Notes under the pieces: model-generated | The model's input: only the letters and a program-made list of their open reading frames with translations | Databases searched by the model: none | Told to the model about the DNA's origin: nothing | In this document: in pieces, positions 45,741 to 58,776 of the stretch | How positions within the stretch are numbered: position 1 is the stretch's first letter | Layout of the letters: every line of letters begins with the position of its first letter | Translations under genes and position numbers: made by a program | Assembly: GCA_031310005.1 (NCBI GenBank) | Contig: CM062380.1 | Span: forward strand, 1,116,001-1,180,000 | Direction of reading: 5' to 3' | DNA: 64,000 nt | From: Dactylellina haptotyla | Taxonomy: Eukaryota; Ascomycota; Orbiliomycetes; Orbiliales; Orbiliaceae

Positions 45741-48700
45741 TTGAATTCAAGACTACAGCGCTGCCCAGGAATGTGTCAAGACGAAATAGGACAAGGGAAA
45801 ACACCACAGACCACTTTATCAGCTCTCAAAGTGGTTCCTTAGTATCGAACAAGCGAGAGAGTGTGTGAAAGAGTCTTCAAACACTCCTTCCCTCTAGTCT
45901 AGAATTGAGAGAGGCACTAGACAAGTTGATGGAATTTTACTTCTTTTTTGCTCGATAGCGGCAGCTTCCGCGGAAAGGATTGTCTCTCGTCGAATCGTTA
46001 CGTCGAACGTCCGTAACTGCACCACGCCTAAAAATCACTCCTCCGCTGTCGCCAAGGCCGTCCCGACAGATCCTACTTGTTGAACTGCTCTTTGAGCTAA
46101 AACCACAAGGTTTCGTGCCGGCGTGTGCTTCGCGGAGGTCCAGGTTGGCCAGGTTGGCGCGAGAGATACTTTTTGAGCCTGTTGTAGGACTATTCGAATC
46201 AGACTGCGATCCCAACGGAAAACTCAATTCGCGGACTTTACTCGAGCCGTCGAAACGTAAAATAAAATTCGAGTAAGGTTTTCCAGGTTGTCGTCTAGGT
46301 TGTAGCCGGAGCTTGAGTGTGACGGTGTGTTATACGGTCGACGATAGACTGAGTCCTGCGCAACTTCATACCAGAAAATAGGCCAGAAGGGAACAGTTCA
46401 CCAAAGTCAACGCCAATGACGAATATGAAGAGGCCTCTACAATTTCGAGGTTCCGCCAGTGTTTATGAGCACCTCGAAACCGCGGGTGGAGGGTATCAAC
46501 AAATCACGATAGCATGTTATCGGGTATCCAGCCTCTCATCGGATCGCCAATTTGGTTGTTCTGAAACCTTTCATTGATTGTCACGGTTCCTCTATGACAG
46601 GCTCCCATGACATTGAAGATTCCTGGGCCTGGGGGGCGAGATTGTCGATGAGGTAACTGGTGACCCAAGTAACAATATCTTGATCCATACTGGCCGAACA
46701 TTCATTTCAAGGTGTGGTTGCCAACGCGCCACGCTGAGGAACGTGGACCGATGCATCGAAATTTCCTATCCGGGGAATCGAAGCAGAGGCGCCTGATAAA
46801 GTCTGGGTCTCTAGGATACGGCGCTACCTGGGCTTGTGAACTGCTGCGTGCTTCAGGGAGTAACCTTGTGCACGTCAGCTGATAGTTGCTTTTCCGTACC
46901 GCCATTGTCAAGTTAAAGAAATTCCCCGATAGGTATGGGCGCTCCGATAGAACCGTGTGGGTCAAAAGAATTATACACATTGGTGTGGGACTTGGGAAAA
47001 ATAGGGAATGCATTCCTATCCGAGTCTCAATAGGACGCATTCGTAACTCATACTTGTTTTGCCTTCTTTGGAGGGAATCGAACCGAGATTTGGAAGCATA
47101 TCATATTTTTGTTTTTCTGTTCTTCTAGGTCTCTCTCAGCCCACATTGGCCAATAATTGACGCACCCTAGCGTATCTATAATGGGTAAAAGCCGATTCCT
47201 TTTTTGTTCTCGTGCGCTCAAACAGTATTTCGAACCATGCAAGGAATAACGCAATTGCAATTCTTCGAGGCAACATTGAGATTTGGGCGCACGACAGGAC
47301 CAGCTACCAGCAAGTGAATAGCGACTAGCATTCAAATCCTTTTTTATTTTGCTTGAAGGATCGATCCATCGTAGGTGGAATAAAATCATGTGTAGACATA
47401 ATAGCCGACGTGCGTCAAGCAATATGCCGGCATGGGCGCGATCCTACACAAAAGCGTCAGTCTCAGTGAAAAGCACGGTCCATATCGCAATCTAACGCCA
47501 ATGGACTTCCAATTGTTATACCGTAGACCTACATACCTATGTAATTTCGACCGCAAACATTTTGTAGGCATTGGTTCTCCCCTGGAATCTGGCTGTCGAA
47601 GTTCTTCGAACTCGAAAATATGTTGACATGGTGATCGTCTGTGGTTGGAATGTTGAGTTTGTGGTGGGTCCAGCGCCTCCTCATTTGCCCAAGAATATAA
47701 GATGCCGCCACGCGAAGCTCGCTAACGGACCAGGAACAGGGCTTGCCGCCTCGTGTATTACCGAAAGAAACTTAATTTAATAAGTGCCCGAATTCCCTAT
47801 AATATTCCCGTGTCGCATTTGGACAACGTCCGCTGAAACCGTCGATATTATCTATACGATCGCTCATATTTTGCTTTCTCGAACCTCGCGATTCCTACCC
47901 TAGCAGAGAGCTCTAGAGGTTAACGTTACAGTGCACAACACGAAAATTCCAACCGACGTCGTTGGATGAAACTGCAGACCCGATTGCCCTAAGGAGACCA
48001 CCCGAAATTAGCCCGTCTGCTTTGGAGGCACTTGCATCCCGGAAGAAAAAACCGAACGGTTATGGTAATACGTACTGGGGTCAACATTCACCGAGGAACT
48101 GCGGGGCAAATTCGCTCGTATCTCGAGACTAACGATTGATTCGCTGCATCGACTAGGCCGCCAGATCTAACATTTTCAATGTTTTATCGTCGCAGAGGCC
48201 TCGACGGATTGGGATAACGCCACTCGCTTCTCATGGCGGGATATAGTCGCACAGATAATCTCGGGCATCGGACTGGCCCTCAAAGCACAGCAAAGTCCCT
48301 CCCTCCCTCCGGGTCATCAGAATGGCTGCCGCACCTCAGAGACCCACAAGCCGCCCTCTACACATTTCCGGTTCGGCGCTGGCCAATCAACTGGTCCGAT
48401 CTTGGGCTATCGGCTAGATTAGTGCATGTGAGGGGTACATTGTGCTTTCATTTCCATCGGACATCAATTCCTCTGCTTGATATCGGACTCGTGCAGGAGC
48501 ATATGCAGCCCTCCCCTCATGATACCAACACTCGAATACTCGCTCATTGAGAAAAGAGGTTGCTGATAGTCTGGTTCCCGGAGCCGCTAGACGGAGCTAA
48601 CAGCCGGCCATTTGGGATACAACAGAACAGGTGACCTCCCAGTGGCCGTACCACCCGTAAAATCGTCGAAATCAATTGGTGGTTGCCGCCTAAAACACCT

Positions 48701-51700
48701 CATATCTCGAAACGACTAATGCGGCGATACCGTATGCCTAACGACTCGAGCCAGTCCAACTTGTCATATGTTGTCCGTTGGAACCCATCCACCAGTAGCC
48801 TGGCTCGCTTCTACTTCTTCTCGTAATAGCAGCCAGCTATTGTAGACGAGAGACAAAACCCAACTCGACAATTGCCAGACAATCCAAACGAAAGGTTCTT
48901 GGTTCAACGTTCCGTCTCTTCGTTGGATCTGGGTCCTTTTTCGTAATCTCAGAATGCTCACATTTAAGGACATGCCGCTCATCTGATCGCCCCTCTTTTT
49001 TACCAGATGTGCCGATATTTCGTATCCCGTCATTCCAGCGTTAAAGATGCAGGATACCAACCCTCATCGCCGGTTATGGCCTTGTACAACTTTTCAAATG
49101 CTGGTGAAATTACCCCGACGGAGATATGTGAACTCTGCACCCCTTCAGATCATAGCGATTCCACAAGATATTGAACTAAGAAGAACAGGTATAGTTCTTT
49201 CTGCTCATCGGCTCGGTTACTGGTAAGGTGTCTTTCAGTCGTGAAACCCCAGGGGAATCCGGGCTCAAGGCGTCAGGATTCCTCGATGCTTTCCCGGACA
49301 ATCGTGACGTCCTATGATGGTTCGGGTTGTATCGAAAGTAGTAGGATCAGACAGCTCTCCGAACGCCAAGGATAGTTGATATCGATATCCCTCAACATGT
49401 TTCTCCGCTAACCAAATATTCTATCGATCCTACCTCTTTTAACTAACAATCATAACTTATCGAAAGAGATAGAATTTCTCTCGTTGCTGAGCAGTCCAGT
49501 CCAAGAGAGGTATACCCTTCCAGCGGGGATTCGGCAGGCAAGGCTTGAACGGGTGCTCCCACCTGCAGGGGCGTGCTAGAGCATTTTGGCACTTGATACG
49601 TAGAACTAGCAGCGGTCCACATTCCTTACTGCACAGACGAAGGCGTACGCTCGGACAGCTGGCTGCTGTGCATACACAGCCTGCGTATTGACACCACCAC
49701 GAGGCCTCGTTTCCCGTTGGCTGAAGACCCAGAATTGACTCTCGTTTGATATATCTCCAACAGAATGCCAAGATACTAGTTGCAAAAGACATTGCGCCTT
49801 CAGCGGTTATGTCTTGCAGATTCATGATCTGGTATCAGAGCGCCTCCATTCGCCACACCCAGGCCACCACTAGAAACTCCATCTAACCAGAGCCGTCACA
49901 AGCGCGATGCAGGGCTTCATCCAGCCCGGCCGGGCCGGTACCCTCAAGAGGCTGAGCAATATTTTCCTCCGCGGCTGTCATGCATCGCGCACAGTCTTGT
50001 AATCCGTGCTGTGCATCCAGACCGCTCAATTCTCCGCCGCTCAGGTCCGAGACGTCCTAATTTCTGGTCTGAACGACGATCAATTAACATCAGCACTGCT
50101 CGCTTCTCCATGAACCCCAGGTTGTCTCACAACGCCTTCAAGACTTCAAAGGACAGAGAGAGAGAGAAAAAGCCTGCTTTTCTTACCTGTTAGCTAGCTC
50201 GACTTCTCAAATTTCGTTTAAGTGACCACGCCCTCGCCAGTGCATTCGCGAGGCATCTGAGCAGTTTCTGCTAAGAGCCCGTCCGAGCGCTTCGCGAAAT
50301 ATCGATCTATTCTAGGTAACCTCCCCCGCGAAGCGAGCTGATGCGGCTCGACTCAGCCAGAATATGATTTTTGCGGCAGCCAGGTTGTGGTACGCAAAGT
50401 ACCAGAGTTTGCGTTTTGTCCTCCTGCCCTCAGTGGGTTTAGCCGTCCAGGCATAACGAAATGGTCCCCTTTTCCCCCCTCTCACTTTAAGGTCAATATT
50501 ATGTCGCATTCAATAACCGCTGAAACATGAGGCCTATTCCCCGACCCGAAACCCGCGTAATTTGGTACCCATTGTGAGAACCCGAAAATCTCGATACAAT
50601 GTCAATGTTTTTTTTTGTTCCGGGCTGGCAGCCGCCTATCAGCAGCCCATCTAGGCCTTTTAGCTTGGATTCATTCCAGCTCCTTTTTTAGTAGCGTCGG
50701 CCTCGATCCCGTGTTGTCTCAACCGCCCCCAACCCTCGTACGGAAAACCAGAATGTGTCCAATAAAACCCGCTGACGCGTCCGAGGAAAACCGTGGCTGT
50801 TGAAGTAGTGAAAATTTTCGGATCATGAGTCGTACGCTTAGCGATGAAGCTAAGAAAGCGAATGAGTGTTCAGATCTCAAGAAAAGATCGTGCGGTGGTC
50901 GTTTTGTCGATTCGATACTGAGACAAGTTTGGTGGATAAGGGAACGAGCGAAAGGGAAAGAATTCGGGGGGGAAAGGGAAGGAAAAGGAACTCGCATTGC
51001 CCGCAATGCCCGGACCAGTTTGAGGGGTTCCTGTACAACCAACCAACAAAACACCAGCCCAAATCACCAAGTATCGTTAGATCGAAGAAGCCCCATCAGC
51101 GATTGCAACATGGCACGGGGGCTAACTAATCTCGCGATATCCTGCCTCAAAGAGTTGGTCTGCCCCCGCCAAGAAAGCTCAAATAATTTTCGGCAAGTGG
51201 AAATAAGCTTCGGGCACAGTCGAGGGAAAGACCATTAGTATTCGTGTCGGCCCGAGATGGCTTCAGCCTCTTAGCCTTTAGCCCTGAAATCCAAGCGAGC
51301 GCGGTTTTCAGATTCGCGACAGGATGTCGTACAACCTCGTAACGTGGAGACCTGTGGGACTCATAGTATAGTTGAAACTCCAGGTTTTTTTATTCCGTAG
51401 CGATGAAACGACGAAGTTTAAAATCTGACGTACGCACATGTATGCACCGTACAAGATCTGGGCCGCCGCCACCTGCTCATCAGCCGTTACGGGCCGCATG
51501 TTAAACACAACCCACCTGAGGCCGCAACCTGGAATACAACCCGCCACCTTGGTCGTTCCAACCAGCCAAATCTTTGCCGGGTGCGAGTGCCGAAATGTCA
51601 AAGAATGCTCCGTCCGCTCAATGTACGGACTCTTCCTCGAACTCGCGAATCGACAGAAAGCTGCAGTCTAGCCAATCTGTGTTGTCGTGACGTCGCAGAG

Positions 51701-53224
51701 TCTGGCCGATCAGCTCGTGCACAACGGATTGTGTGTGCGTGTCAGAATGGGGCTTCTCGAATGCCCACTAACGACCCCCTTGCATGGTCCGATATTGCAA
51801 CGAGAGTTATTAATCCACGGGCGAAAACCCGCATCGTAGACAGCAGTTTACAAGTACGTCCCATGGGAATAACTCGATAGCTTCTGCGGCTGACATTCCT
51901 CGGATCGGTCTCTTTTGCCCGTCTTTTTCTTCCACTCCGGCATGTTGCGAACATTCGATCAGGTCGGTGGACGGTTATGCATATATGGCTTGACCGATCG
52001 CTACTACAGCTCCATGTCACATAGTAGCGTCATGTGAGAAGCACGGGCTTCAATCGGACTCTAGACTAGAAAAGGAATTTTTCTTTAAAAGAAAATAAAC
52101 CTAATAACTGAAAAAAGTGACAGAGTCTATTGACATTATGCTATAAATTCTCTATCACATTTAAATATTTGCTTTAGACCTTCAAAAACTCCCTTTCCGG
52201 GTTAATGCACAGACGGGCTTATAAGTTGAAATTTGCACCCCTATATGCTTCGGGAATAGGGAGCTGACGGCCTCGTGTACAAAACCTCTCTCAAATCCTC
52301 AAATATACTAGCCGATAGGGACAAACCTAGAATATTTAAGCCCGAATACTCGAGAACAGTCTAGCTGACTGCGGGCCTGATCAGACCTCTCCGGTGAATT
52401 CCTTCGCGCATATCAATACTTCCGATCGGGTCAATTGGAATATCTTGAGAGGACCAGTAGCGATGTAGATAGCCTGGTGAAATTCGAAATTTGATACGTC
52501 GGCAAAAATTACCAAGGTATCTCTCGTACGTCAAAAGGTCTAGATAGTGACTGGCTCAGCTGTAGACGCTTTCAGATAGATGCTTATATACATATATCCG
52601 GACACACTGAGTGTAATTTCAGCTGCATGAGAATCAAACCAAATAGTTTATGAAAACACGGATATAGATCCCGAATACATCCTAAATCCATCGAGGCATT
52701 CTTTTGGATACAAATCTAGGCTTTATATCGTACATCTCAGCCAGTATATTCGTTATTCAGCCCTACAGGTTGGTATTTTCATTCAAACGAAATTTCTCAT
52801 AATTTGTGTAGCACTCAAACCTCCCAGCGCGAATCTACTACCACAGCACACACATAAATTGATATCATATCTTTGATTTCCATTTCAGCTTCGTAGTACC
52901 ACACATGCATGTCTTCTCGCACCCTCGATCCGTACAACCAACCCAGCGAGTGAATGTAATAGAAAACGAATACAACGAGCCAAACAAGAAGTTATCAGAA
53001 ACCTCCTCCATCAGCGTCCTATCAACATATGCACACACACATATTAGTCACACACGGATACAATTGAAACAAAAAAACAACAATACACTACCTCGTGCCA
53101 AAGGGAAAAAAGAAGGAGAGTATCAAAAAAACAGAACAGCAGATGTCCCTCACAGGACATCAAACACAGGATATCAAAAAAAAAAGAAGGGCTATCCAGT
53201 TTGGCCAACAATAAACGCAATCGC
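45741..53224. other. Gene-poor region of about 7.5 kb
   Basis: The left end is the upstream region and probable long leader of the polyQ protein gene. Beyond that I see no gene with recognisable motifs; open frames are short and overlap on both strands. A 12-nt sequence at 49830-49841 (TGGTATCAGAGC) matches the kind of primer-binding site used by some LTR retrotransposons, but no LTR pair or polyprotein could be read around it. CA-rich runs (53034-53060) and A-rich sequence precede the AIM24 gene's 3' end. Confidence 0.4.
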
Positions 53225-54741
53225 TTAGAAGGAAAGAAGGCCGCCGCCCCCACCCCCACCTGTAGGAACGTGAGACCGGATCCATGCTCCGAATTCGCCC
53301 GGATTTCTGGTCTGAATGAAGACCGTTCCGGGACCCGTGAATCGACAAACGAGACCTTCGTTTGACGACAGAGCGCTAATAATACCACCGCTGGCAATTC
53401 TCTCGATAACGTATTTGCAGTTCCACGCAACAAGATCTAAAATAATCATTAGCCTTTTTCCTGCTACAAAACTTCTCGTGATACTATAAATAAAATGAGG
53501 AGGTACTCACGTCCGTTGTCAACAATATACTGTTCTCCAGGCGCCAAATTCTTCTGAATGATCGCTCCCAAACTTGTCACGAACAACACTCCCTGTCCCG
53601 TGATCTTGTACACGAACAGACCTTCTCCAGAGAACATGGCACTGCCCAATCCCTGGCTCTTGTAGTCTTTGACCACACCCTGGGTATTCGCCAAGAAGGC
53701 GTCCTTGCCCATAGTCCATTGCTGGTTCCCATCGAGACGGATGGGGACGATATCACCGAGGGATGCCGGGGCGAGAATAACCTCACCGGGGCCGGTATAG
53801 GTCGAGTGCGCGAGTTCACCACCGGTAATGAGCTTCTTGAGAGACACCTTGACGGATCCCTTAAGTGTGACAGAGGCGGCCATAGCAACCATAGCACCTA
53901 TTTAGACAGGAGGTGATTAGAATGAATTAATAAAAACTCCTACTCCTCCTCCTCTCCATAGTGGGTCTTATGATCCATTCGAAGAGAGGAATTTTGGTAA
54001 TAAACTGTCAACACATACCTGGCTTTGCGGTAACTGGGCATCCGTGAGCCAAGTTCATTGTTAGGATGGTATTGGAGTCCCTGTGATCAATCCTGTAGCT
54101 TCCTCCATTGAATTGGCCGACGAGCTCCTGGCTGATAGCACTAGAGGTAGCGCTCGCCTGTGGGCCGGAGGGGAAGGATTGAGGAGGCCCCTGCTGTTGT
54201 GCTTGTGGTGGCGGAGGGCCGGAAGGAGGAGCGAAGTTCTGCGGAGGGGGGGAGAAGTATTGTTGCGACCCACGCTGGTCCGTCGGAGGCGGGCTGAACT
54301 GGTTTGGAGGTGGCGCGAAGGTCTGGTTTGGCGGAGGGGAGAAGTGCTGCTGTCCGGGGGGAGCGTATGATGGCTGGCCTGGAGGCGCGCCAGAAGGTGG
54401 TGGGTAGTTACCCTTCTCCGGTGGAGCTGTATGATTCAAAGATGGCCTGTTAGCAGTCCATTCTCTCTCTCAAAAACGTAACTCTTCTATTCCATCTGGG
54501 TGCGATCCATCCCCGATGGCAAGAGAATCGCCAATCTGCGCCCCTTCGTCATTTTGTATGCATGCGGAAATCGCAACAAGCTCACCAACGGCGTTAGCAA
54601 TATCTCATCTCGCCTATGATTTCCCTTTTACTCTCCCCCTTCAATCGCGTTTTACTACAGGAAGAAAACTCAAGCAAGCTAGCTGCACTTACGAGGATAG
54701 TAGCCACCTTGCGGTGGAGGAGAGCCCTGGAAACCAGACAT
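53225..54741 (-). CDS. AIM24-family protein with Pro/Gln-rich N-terminus
   Basis: Four exons, 54741-54693, 54426-54019, 53897-53511 and 53436-53225, give 351 residues; introns are 266, 121 and 74 nt and phases close. The first 105 or so residues are a Pro/Gln/Gly-rich tail with repeated FSPPPNQ and FAPPPNQ-like motifs. The AIM24 (TIGR00266-type) beta-sandwich follows, with [74 protein letters not shown] and [18 protein letters not shown]. The protein ends in a Gly7 run and LLSF. Members are found in mitochondria in yeast, where AIM24 affects respiratory complexes and membrane architecture, and in bacteria. No presequence is visible here because the start encodes [17 protein letters not shown], so this paralogue may not be mitochondrial. 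The unusually long first intron lies in the Pro-rich part. Confidence 0.85.
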
Positions 54742-56776
54742 CTTGAGTTGCTTGCGCCTTTGTTCACGAGAACTGCGGGTGAATTCGTGTTCAGCTAAAG
54801 GTAGCTATTTGATTGTTCTGTACCTGCGTCAGTCTCGAAGCCCGGGTTAGCAAGATCAAACGGCCCAAGAGGCTGGAAAGCTTAAGCAGACAGTGATCTA
54901 TCTCGGACGCAAAAGGGCGGGGATTTCAGGGAGTGGGATTTCAACAGCTGCACTCGAATATATCCAGTCGAGCTTAGCTAGCAAGCTGTACCGGTGGTAG
55001 CGAATGACGATTTCGGTGAGATTCGGTTGGAATTGAGGGGTAAAAAGCGCGCTTCCTCTCGATCGCGAGCGGCCGAGAACTCGCAGCTGGCGGGGGAACT
55101 TGCAGGAAATATTGCGGAATATGAAAATTTACAGTAAAACAACGTCAAGAAAACACGGAGACGGCGGGATATTAATCTCAGAGGAAGGAATCTCTCCACG
55201 CGATTGCTTCTTCTCTTCTTTCCTTCTGCCGGCAGCTACCAAGCAAAAAATAGCAGAAGGAGGGGCAGCGCCTATGCTCCCGTTTGGACGGACAAGTGCA
55301 CCAATGACATCTGCGAAAGTGGAAACCGAGTATACGAACCTTGGCTCTCGTGCGATAACCGAAACACCCCAAACCAAACTCCGAATGCAGGCGTAGAACT
55401 GGAGGAACTTGAAGCAGAAGAACCAACGAGCTTCCTAGAGAAGACGAGATCGTTCTGAGAGGCTCACGAAAGGCAGAGGCGGGAGCGGCGCAACTTATAA
55501 CTATATATGTGTCCAAAATGGCAAAACCTTCTCAGCTCGAGCTCGCCCGCCGTGGGCACGAGCACCCTTGACCCGGCTGGCTACAGTTGAGGGACGAGCT
55601 TTGAAACTGTTGGATCATGCCTCGTCCATCTGCTCTGCTTAGCAGGTTAGCCCGGCGCCCGTTGAGATTGAGGCTGTGAGGGCTTTATGCCGTATCCAGT
55701 GGGAAGCAGAGGACACCTCCCATGTCTAGCGCCTCGCTGCAATTAAAAAAATCCTTTGGAAATTTTGTGTTTGTTCGGGCATCGCATCATACTAAGACTA
55801 CCTGACTCTTTTTGCTGTCTAGGTTTCACGAAGCGGGGCTTGCATGCATGGATAAAGTGACTTTTTGCTGCAAAGCGGCTGCTTTTTCTTGCAGGAAAGT
55901 CCTATAACGTATTCCGATTAACTTGCATGGGCGAAAAGGCGCGGTCGACTTGCGCTGCGGTCAACTCCCCACTGGTGGTGGAGCTTGGTTGATACATCGG
56001 CCAGGAACTTCCTTCCTAACAAGGATATCCGGTTTTCAGCCGCTAACTTGCAGCAGGAGGAGGCGACCAAGCTTTTAAGCTTCTGCAAGGTTTCATGACA
56101 AATTACTAAGCGGATCACTGCCCGAAGTACGCTCGCTTTTGTCCGGGGGATTGAAGTCATAAATTCTGTCTTTACATCTCATTACGGGTTATCAAATCAT
56201 TAGTTTGTAATTGTGAGTTTTTTTTGGGACGTACAATCGAGGAGGTAAGTATATCAACTCGTCTACAGAATTAATAACGACAAGGAATATATCAACCTGC
56301 AGAAACTGAATTTCACATAGAGACTTTTAAGCCGGACATGACACATCGAGAATTCGTGAAAGCCCATGCACAGCCAAGAAGACATCGAAAAGTAAAGGGA
56401 GACATAAAATGGAATTTTTTGCCAGCAAGCCAAGCATAGACGACACAAAGAACAGACCCATCGAAAAATGCTCGATTAAGAGAACCCTAGATGGAAATAC
56501 AAGAACATGAAATAAATAATAATAGAAACACCCGGTAGAATGATAGATATAAGCAAAAAGCGGAAGGCGTTAGAGGCCGTCGCGTCGCAACATTAGTACA
56601 CTCTATGCTTGGCTCGATTGTAAATCATAGACAGAAAATGTCGGACGTTGTGAGGGGGATTTTACGGGTGGATGATAGTAGAGGCCGCAGCCGAGGTACA
56701 GAGTGTAATGATGCCAGAAGAAAGAGACAATGGTGTACGTAAAAGGTCATAAAAAGAAGCAACCGGATGGTAGCAT
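54742..56776. other. Intergenic region of 2 kb
   Basis: This holds the AIM24 promoter and leader and the 3' flank of the eIF2-beta gene. No gene, RNA or repeat of note is seen. Confidence 0.4.
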
Positions 56777-58079
56777 TTAAGCTTGTTGCTTCTTTCTCTT
56801 GCCGAGGGCGGCTTGGAAACCAGTTTTGATAGCACTGTAAACGTTTGGTTAGCAGACGACCTTGGATATTCAATATATGTGGGATAGGGGAATACATACG
56901 AGACGGATTTCCTCGATCCACAGATGTTGCAGCTGACGAAGAAAAGTCTGTTTTCCTTGTTGAGAGTCGTGTTTGGAGACTTGCAGGTTCCGCAGGTCAG
57001 ATATTCGACAATGTATCGTCTCAACACGCTCTCCAACTGTTTCTGTTGGAAACGACCCTTGATAACCAAGCGACCAGATCCGTCGACGGAACCGTTGGTA
57101 CCCAACTCGGCAAAGATGAATTGAATGATGTGGTCTGGGTTTCTCTTCATCTTGCGAGCAATCTCAGGAAGGTTGACAAAGATGGACTTCTTGTTACCTT
57201 CACGAACAACCTGAGGAGGTGGGATCTTGTAGTTCTTGAGACGACCCTCGCCGGAGAGCTCTGGATGGTCTTCGTAGAGGTTGATGTAGAATCGCTTGAG
57301 GAGCTGAGAGTACTTGAAGGCGATGGTGTTGTCCTGAGCCCAGACGCCGGTGCCCTGCTGGAGTTCGGCCTCGATTTCTTCTTGGGTCTGTGGTTGAGCT
57401 GGCTCTTCCCTCTTGTCTTCGAGGCCAAGTTCCTCAAGACGCTTTTGGAACTCATCTTCGCCTTCTCCCTTCTTCTTCTTCTTTCCACCTCTTCTCATCT
57501 TGCTGGGATCAAACTCGCCGACGGCATCTCCACCCTCCTCTCCTTCGGCCTCTTTTGTCTTCTTGGTCTTTTTCTTCTTCATTGCCTTGGGATCGAATGC
57601 ATCTGGTTCTCCGTTTTCCTTTGCTTCTTCGCCGTTCTCTCCTGTGGCTTCCTTCTTTGACTTCTTCTTCTTCTTCATGGCTGTGGGGTCGAATGTAGCT
57701 GTGGCATCGCCGTTTTCTACACGCTCATCCATCTCATTAGCACTGATATTCGTACCTAGTAACCCCGGAAATGACTCTATCGATGAGAAAAAAACCTCCC
57801 ACAGATATCGATGATAAGAGGGTTTATACAACATACCAGTAACAGAGTGGCCCTCAGCAGTGGTGCCCTCTTCCAATTCGACCTTCTCTCCATTCTCGAT
57901 GTTTGTCGTCTCGCCGAAGGCGACCGACTTCTTCTGCTATATAGCCGGAAGGAATCATTTGTTAGCTGAATGTCTAGAGCTTGTGGCAAGGGGTAGATAG
58001 CTTGCGATGGGGGGGTTGGTGATGGGGAGACCGCAAGCATAGAAGGGGAGCAAGATAATTACCTCCTCGTCCGACATGT
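56777..58079 (-). CDS. SUI3: Translation initiation factor eIF2 subunit beta
   Basis: Four exons, 58079-58065, 57936-57837, 57755-56900 and 56834-56777, give 342 residues. The first exon codes only MSDEE, and the last restores the conserved tail [19 protein letters not shown]. The N-terminal half carries three Lys-rich boxes ([19 protein letters not shown] and GGKKKKK), which in eIF2-beta bind eIF5 and eIF2B-epsilon. The central core ([18 protein letters not shown], then [32 protein letters not shown]) binds eIF2-gamma and contacts initiator tRNA. The C4 zinc ribbon is intact: Cys293, Cys296, Cys314 and Cys317. The second FDPxxMKKKK element is a near repeat of the first, and a third (FDPSKM) precedes the last Lys box. 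The intron ending at the CAG of exon 2 is the longest (128 nt). Confidence 0.96.
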
Positions 58080-58776
58080 TGATGAACGTAGCTTGGACGC
58101 TGATGAGATTCTCCTGGACGGTCAATCTATTCGGTGACAGTTGCAATTGATGTTGAGGGATGCTTGTCGATGCGGGATTGGGGCCGACGAAGGGACGTTG
58201 GGGGTGATATATGGGGGGTATGGGGGTTGCTGCAACGGAGAGGTGGTTGAGTCACTGCTGCTGATAAGAGCTTTGTTGTTGTGCCGGAAATTTTTTGCTT
58301 AGCGTCACTGAGCACCAGCCACAGAATGTTCCAGCAGATGTGGCTTTATAAGCACCACACCCGCAACGCAGCGGAGCCGTCTACCGCCGCCCGTCTACCG
58401 TCGACTATCACCGCCAAACTTGGTAGTTGCGCCGGTCTGGTGCTCATTTGATCTGTATCGGATCAAGTGGCGAGACTATTTTGATGCAGCGGGAGTCACC
58501 TTGCGGGAGTCATGTCGGTTCGCCCGTCAAATACACAAATCATCAAGCCAAATATATCGATATATATTTCCATGTATTGTTGCCCTGAGCTCCTATGGAA
58601 ATACTGGCCTAGTCTTGTACTAAACTACTGGCCCGGCTGGAATCAAACTATCAAAGCCGTAGGCTCTACTAAGCTTAATAAGATAAAATTTCCAACAATA
58701 TTTGAATTATGTATATACGCACGACTAATCAACTGCCCATCCTCAGACGCCATCCTAAGTTACATTTGCATTTCCT
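58080..58776. other. Intergenic region between the eIF2-beta and dihydroorotase genes
   Basis: This is the upstream region of the eIF2-beta gene and the 3' flank of URA4. Nothing else is recognised. Confidence 0.35.

Noticed and set aside
47040-47125. tRNA-like GGTTCGATTCC on the minus strand
   Set aside because: No T-stem pairing and no cloverleaf could be drawn around it.
58320-58700. Possible RNA gene upstream of eIF2-beta
   Set aside because: No box elements or pairing arms of a tRNA, 5S rRNA or snRNA could be made out.
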